Origin: Priapulus caudatus
Lineage: Eukaryota > Priapulida > Priapulimorpha > Priapulimorphida > Priapulidae
Direction: 5' to 3'
Assembly (NCBI RefSeq): GCF_000485595.1
Contig: NW_014577088.1
Location: 808,800 to 844,801 of the forward strand
Length of the DNA stretch: 36,002 nt
The position numbers and the translations under genes were made by a program. How positions within the stretch are numbered: position 1 is the stretch's first letter; each line of letters begins with the position of its first letter. Under the pieces are notes generated by a model. The model ran no database searches. It saw nothing but the letters and a program-made list of their open reading frames with translations, and had not been told where the DNA came from. Below are positions 31,211 through 36,002 of this stretch, one piece after another.

Positions 31211-33585
31211 CTAGCTAGAGTAGATCAGGAACAGATGCATCACATCACATCACACGCATGCATATTTGCCCGTGCTAGAATGTTTATGTGCTCATCGGCC
31301 ACTCTTCAGCCGAACAAGTGTACAAACATACAAATAAATCTCTGTTCTACTGTGTATTTTGAGAACACGTACGTGCTGTCAAAATTCAAACGTGTGTATG
31401 TTCCTAATCAAAACACATGTGGTCACAAATGTCCTATAACAATATGTGCACAGATATGGCGTATAGTGTAGAGATGATCTTAAATATGTGCTAATTTAGT
31501 GCCCCATGTGACACCAGCACATGAATGTCAATATATGTATACTATCGGGACACATATATGATATGTCATACTAGCTTACATAAATGCTTGCAAATTCACT
31601 GTCAGTGCAGACATTTGCTAGCATGAAATATATCTGCTAAAATATGCTTCACAGGAAAAGATGTCCCAACGTATGTCCTTTTGCTATAGATACTTACTAA
31701 TGTGTCAACGAGGATACACTTGTGTCATCGGTGTGATTATGGCTAATATGCCACAATAATGTATGTATATGCTAACATGTCATTGCAGTGCATAGACGTG
31801 CAAACATATTAGAGGCAGATGTAAGTAAATTTAACTATTGAACATATAAATACAATAATATTGATATACTGAATAGATTTGATCGTGATATAAACTAAGC
31901 AAGCATACCTATTCCATTTCATATAAGAACACATATTCTGACACGTGTGCTAAAATGACATAATATATGTGCCCGCATATATGTCCTAACAGAATACGTG
32001 TTTCCGTAAATAATTAGCGTTTCACGTGCTTACATGATATAAATGTTACATAAAACAAATATTTGTTTACACGCGTCAAATCAGATCAGTTACGTGTACG
32101 TGCGTACACTCTAGATGATCAGTCAAACATTGGAGGGTCATATATATGCTGCGTGTCTACACTGGGAGAAACTAATTAATACTGGTATAGCATCTATGAA
32201 CCGAAACACGTAATATCAAGGGATAAATCTGTTGTATCTTTCAGCACGAAATACAGATGATTATATACTCATTTTAGCTAAATAGCAATACTTACTGTTC
32301 AATAGTAACCGAAAATTTAAAATAAACTGGCCATCTAGGATCACGGGCAGACATAATTTTTAAACAATGTTCTATTATATCTAAGGCATCTAAATCGGAT
32401 GCATGGGCGATGCCAATTTTATGCAACATTACTCCTGAATGTTCACGACGTGTGCTCAGTTAATTGAAACTTCTAAAAATCATCTTTTTAACATTTTAAG
32501 TCTATTGGGAAATTCCCCCAATGAATGCAATTCATTAAGGAGGATATTAATTTGGGGAGTATCCCATTCCGAATGAATGCAATAACTAGGCCGATATTCC
32601 CATAAAAAGAAATTAGGTTTAACGGATGCATCGCGGATTCAAACGGAAGCGGATGCATCAACGGATTCAAAGTGCAGATGCAAGCAAAGATTTAACTATA
32701 GGCCCGTGTTAAATATTATAATGCATCATGTAGGCATAGCTAAAGACCAAGCTCAGAAAGATTATCAGCCATAAAGTTACATGCCAGGCGTGTGAGTTCG
32801 GATGTAACAGAGATTTGAGAAAGCTAGTCGCCATATGAAATACAGGCAAAAATAGCGGTATAGCGACGAATTACAATGCTAGGTATTGAGTACAGTTCCT
32901 AACTACAGAAAAATTAGTGCCTCGAGTCTTCGCCATACCACGCCAGTGCAGACAAGATGTTAAGATTGGCAAGGAAATAAAGTTTGCAAGCGAAGTCTTC
33001 GAAGTGTATCAAACCCTGCCGGCCTCTGCCTGTATAACTCTAAAACTATAACTGTATAACTAATTTGTAAATTACTTAACTCCATGAATGTATTACAACG
33101 AATTATTAACCCTGAATACAAGATGCCCTGGACTCAGCTGAAGTCTTTATGAGCGAATACGCGTGTTTCACGTACGACTGAACGTTATACGGAAATAATC
33201 GGCACAATAAATTACACGACAGCTAAATAGCCCCAATGCAAAGGAATGCAAAACTTTATGCTTAGTAAGACAGGCACAAATTACCAACAAAGACATTCAG
33301 ACAAAACTTACCATACACTGCACACGACTGTGAATTATGTAACGTGTATATAAATTTGTTTTTAATAATGATAAGATGATACCCAATCGCAAAAGCTAGG
33401 GTTAGAGCTAACTTGCCTTTTTTTTCGTTATGAACCTGTCGTCTTCCTTTTGTATCTTCTATATATATTTATTGTGTTGTCTCTTTATTGTTCCGTCGTT
33501 CTCTCCATTTCCCTCCTGCCCTGCCTGTATCCTAGTCTCTCCTCACTGATTTCCCTGGTTCCCATTCTTTCTCTTTCTATCTATA
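31211..33585. other. Gene-free stretch
   Basis: AT-rich DNA without a recognised exon. Between 31390 and 32100 loosely similar phrases (ACATATATGTCCTAAC, ACATATGTGCTAA and the like) recur, suggesting a decayed repeat. The missing upstream PLC beta X-domain exons were not found here. Confidence 0.4.
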
Positions 33586-33717
33586 GTCAGGTCCCTTAGG
33601 GCAAAATATGGGCCGAATCGTTACAAGAGTAACAAAAGTCTCAAACTTGGCACAGTTGTAGCTTATGACAGTACTATAATTATTAGAGGTGGTGCCTAAT
33701 GGAGATATTCCTTAGAA

Positions 33718-33880
33718 GTGAATTACAGATGATGAAATGTTCGAACTCCCGACACCGAACCCCCTCTACCGTGCCCGCCTGTTCTGTACTGGCGCATGCG
33801 TATGCGCGCGCGGGGAGCGTGATTTTTTTTCCTAGGTCAATCAAGAACCTAGGGCTCTAGTGAGCGCTGCCATTGGTTGA
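33718..33880. repeat. Inner inverted repeat, left arm
   Basis: This pairs with 34245-34383 as an imperfect reverse complement (for example CCTAGGTCAATCAAGAAC against GTTCTTGATTGACCTAGG). Its first part is also shared with the outer right end near 35010-35060. Confidence 0.88.
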
Positions 33881-34106
33881 TACAAATCACGTGCCTCAAA
33901 CTCCTGTTTTATGGTGCATTCACTGCATTGTGACCCTAACCCTAACCCTATTTTTTTTAAATATAAAAAAAATAATTTTTAATTGTTGGAAAAATTAATT
34001 ATTGTTATTAAATTGTTGTAAATAAATTATGTAAATATTTGCGTTAATTGGAAAAAAATTGTTAAACGGATAAAAATAGAAAAAAGGAAAATAATTAAAA
34101 AACGGA

Positions 34107-34170
34107 TGGGATTCGATCCACCGACCTTTCAGCCTGCAATTGCGTGCTGTACTCGTTCGGCTATTGAGGG
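34107..34170 (-). repeat. tRNA-like (SINE-type) segment
   Basis: On the minus strand TAGCCGAACGAGTA fits a tRNA A box and GGTGGATCGAATCCCATC fits a T-arm B box, with a plausible anticodon arm between them (CGCAATTGCAG) and a T run after the end. Stems are incomplete, so it is a relic or SINE head rather than a gene. It lies between the arms of the inner inverted repeat. Confidence 0.55.
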
Positions 34171-34244
34171 ATATTGGAATTATGAATTTTGGATGTGCTA
34201 TGAATATTACGACACTGTGACGTCATTGAGCGACGAAACAAGCT

Positions 34245-34383
34245 CAACCAATAGCAGCGCTCGCTAGAGCCCTATGTTCTTGATTGACCTAGGAAAAAAA
34301 TCACGCGCGCGGCGTGTACAGGCGGGCGCGGTAGGGGGGTTCGGAGTCCGGTGGTTCAAACATTTAATCATCTGTAATTCACT
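34245..34383. repeat. Inner inverted repeat, right arm
   Basis: Reverse complement of 33718-33880, ending TCATCTGTAATTCACTTC. Confidence 0.88.
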
Positions 34384-34387
34384 TCCG

Positions 34388-34935
34388 CGCGCATATATTT
34401 GCTAATATAATGACCAATCGTGCGTCAATATACTCAATATTTACAGAGATTATAGCTAAGACATGTGTCTACTAGGTATCTAGAATTTTCGCGAAATATT
34501 AGAGTTAGTATACACTATCCTACGGGCCATAGCCACGCGTATATATTAGCATATGAGCGATACCGTGCGTATATTTTTGGCAATTAATTAAACTATTCGT
34601 GCTTTGATAAACTCAAAATTCACAAAGACCATAGCTAAGACATGTGTTTATATGTATCTAGAATTTTAAAAAATGTAACTCATATCGTTCGCGAGATATT
34701 AGAGTTATTACACTATGCTACGGGCCATAGCCGCGCGTATATATTATCCTATGACGATACCGTGCGTATATTTTTGGTAATTAATTAAACTATTTGTGAT
34801 TCAATAAACTCAAAATTCACAGGGATTATAGCTAAGCCATGTGTTTATATGTATTCTACATTACTACTATTCTACATTACTTTCTAGAAATGTAACTCAA
34901 TTAGTTCGCGAGATATGAGAGTTAATACACTTTCC
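34388..34935. repeat. Three tandem units of 179-197 bp
   Basis: The phrase ATAGCTAAG recurs at 34452, 34631 and 34828, each time before CATGTGT, then TCTAGAA, TTCGCGA(G)ATAT and CTACGGGCCATAGCC-like words. Internal tandem repeats inside a transposon-like element recall satellite-bearing MITEs of invertebrates. Confidence 0.85.
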
Positions 34936-35204
34936 TGCCGCCTATGCGTAATGTGTGTGGTGGGGGGGGGGCTGTTAACAGCTGCAGTACAAAGCGCCAG
35001 TACGAGCGGCGCGCGGTTCCGAACATTTACATCATCTGTAATTGCACTTCTAAGGAAGTACTCTACTTTGCGGCACCCTCTAATATTTATATCGTACTGC
35101 CATACTGCTACAACTGTGCGCAAGCGTTTGATTCTTTTGTCAGCTCTGTAACGATCATGAAGCTAAGGGACCTGACTACTATGCAAGCGCGTGCGTTCGT
35201 GCAT

Positions 35205-35692
35205 GCGAATATAAGCGTGTGCATGTGCGTGCGTGCGTGCGTGTGTGTACGTTTGTATGTATGAATGCGTCCCCCACTTGTATCTTACTCCCTCTCTCTC
35301 ATCACTATATGTGCCCTTTATCTCTTCTTTATGTCGCCCACTGAGGGTGTATATGGCTGACTGGCCGGCCTGTGGCCATTCAGGTGGCAGCGCTGTACGT
35401 GAGTGCGTGATGGCTGTGTGTGTGGGTGCTTGTGGGTGTGTGCTGTGTGTGTGTGTGTGTGGTGTGTCTGATGTGTGCGTGCGGGTCTGCGCAGTGTGTG
35501 TGGGCGTGCGTGTGGTGGCGGCGCGTGTGTTGCGTGGTATGGTGGTGTGTTGTGTGTATGTGTGTGTGTGTGTGCGTGCGTGCGCCAGGTGTGTGTGTGT
35601 GTGTGTGCGTGAGCGCGTGTGTGTGCGTGTGTATGTGCGTGTGTGTATGTGCGTGCGTGCACTGTCGTGCGTGCGTGCGTGTGGGTGCTAAC
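35205..35692. repeat. (GT)n/(GTGC)n-rich tract
   Basis: GTGTGTGC-type repeats, interrupted at 35265-35400 by ordinary sequence. Cys/Val and His/Thr open frames across it are repeat products. Confidence 0.9.
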
Positions 35693-36002
35693 GTGTGCCA
35701 CAGAAACAGCAGTGAATACAAACAGTGCGACACAGAGTGATACACGTGTGAGAAAAATGTGTTAGTAAGCGAAAAACATCACATCTGATATTGCTAAAGT
35801 CCCGATGGACGACCATTTCAGCCAAATCTTCAATCACTATCTTTTCCCTCCTCACAGCCTCTCTTCGCTGTCAGGAAGTTAGCGTTAGCATCAGTTGGAT
35901 TGTCTGCGAAACACGCATTCTTGCTGGTCATGTTTTCAATTGTTAATAAGATTTGCTTGTGATATACAAGGTGAAATAAAAAAAGCTATATTTCCTTTTA
36001 AA
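35693..36002. other. Right edge, nothing recognised
   Basis: No exon of PLC beta or of any other family could be identified on either strand. Confidence 0.4.

Larger units (their letters stand above)
33586..35176. mobile_element. 1.6-kb element with long terminal inverted repeats, TA target
   Basis: The left end begins GTCAGGTCCCTTAG after TA (33584-33585). The right end is CTAAGGGACCTGAC before TA (35177-35178). The terminal inverted repeats extend at least 160 bp at roughly 70-75 percent identity (shared blocks include CACAGTTGTAGC, ATTAGAGG and CTTAGAAGTG). There is no transposase, so it is non-autonomous. It holds a second, inner right arm, a tRNA-like unit and three tandem repeats, and so looks composite. 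TA duplication would fit Tc1/mariner-like elements, but the ends are not a family I recognise. Confidence 0.85.

Noticed and set aside
35233-35745. Overlapping 100-150 codon Cys/Val and His/Thr frames
   Set aside because: They are artefacts of the GT-rich tract.
30830-36002. Upstream PLC beta exons (X domain with catalytic His, FSFENHC-type block)
   Set aside because: I searched the minus strand by eye, including 35780-35940, and found no matching residues. They are probably beyond the window.

Overview
The window is animal (metazoan) genomic DNA. It holds small exons with GT/AG boundaries in long introns, very large microsatellites, tRNA-derived SINE remnants, MITEs and a Helitron. A TTAGGG-type interstitial tract argues against typical insects (TTAGG) and nematodes (TTAGGC) and suggests another invertebrate bilaterian. 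I cannot name the species. No bacterial-style operons, rRNA or CRISPR are visible.

Two protein-coding genes can be supported, and they point towards each other. On the + strand, positions 3758-5959 carry the last two recognisable exons (TM6 to the C-terminus) of a class A peptide GPCR of the CAPA/pyrokinin/neuromedin-U type. Its upstream exons were not found. The TM6 exon contains a one-base frameshift. On the - strand, 30829 down to 14148 carry 19 phase-consistent exons (2388 nt, 795 codons plus stop) of a phospholipase C beta of the PLCB1-3/Plc21C type. They cover the end of the X domain, the X-Y linker, the Y domain, the C2 domain, a proline/serine-rich linker and the long coiled C-terminal domain. 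The EF-hand, PH and most of the X domain must lie beyond the right edge. Receptors of this GPCR class usually signal through Gq to PLC beta, so receptor and effector type are neighbours here, although nothing shows that this matters functionally.

Layout: 1-1860 is non-coding with an old MITE copy (402-944). 1861-3400 is a chain of tetranucleotide arrays (CTAT, CT, CCGT, CATC). 3758-5959 is the GPCR end, with CTGT, GGAT and CTAA/AAAT arrays in its intron. 5960-6660 is a 21-bp minisatellite. 6660-14147 is gene-free with many AT, CA and CT repeats. 14148-30829 is the PLC beta gene, whose introns carry a Helitron, a short G-rich inverted-repeat element, a telomere-like tract inside an inverted repeat, two near-identical TTAA-flanked MITEs and a foldback element. 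30830-36002 is intron or intergenic DNA with a CAG-rich tract, a 1.6-kb long-terminal-inverted-repeat element and a GT-rich tract.

The clearest biological leads are symmetric cassette-like exons in the autoinhibitory X-Y linker of PLC beta, a possible 45-nt duplicated micro-exon after its C2 domain, and the large complementary CATC/GGAT arrays that flank the GPCR TM6 exon.
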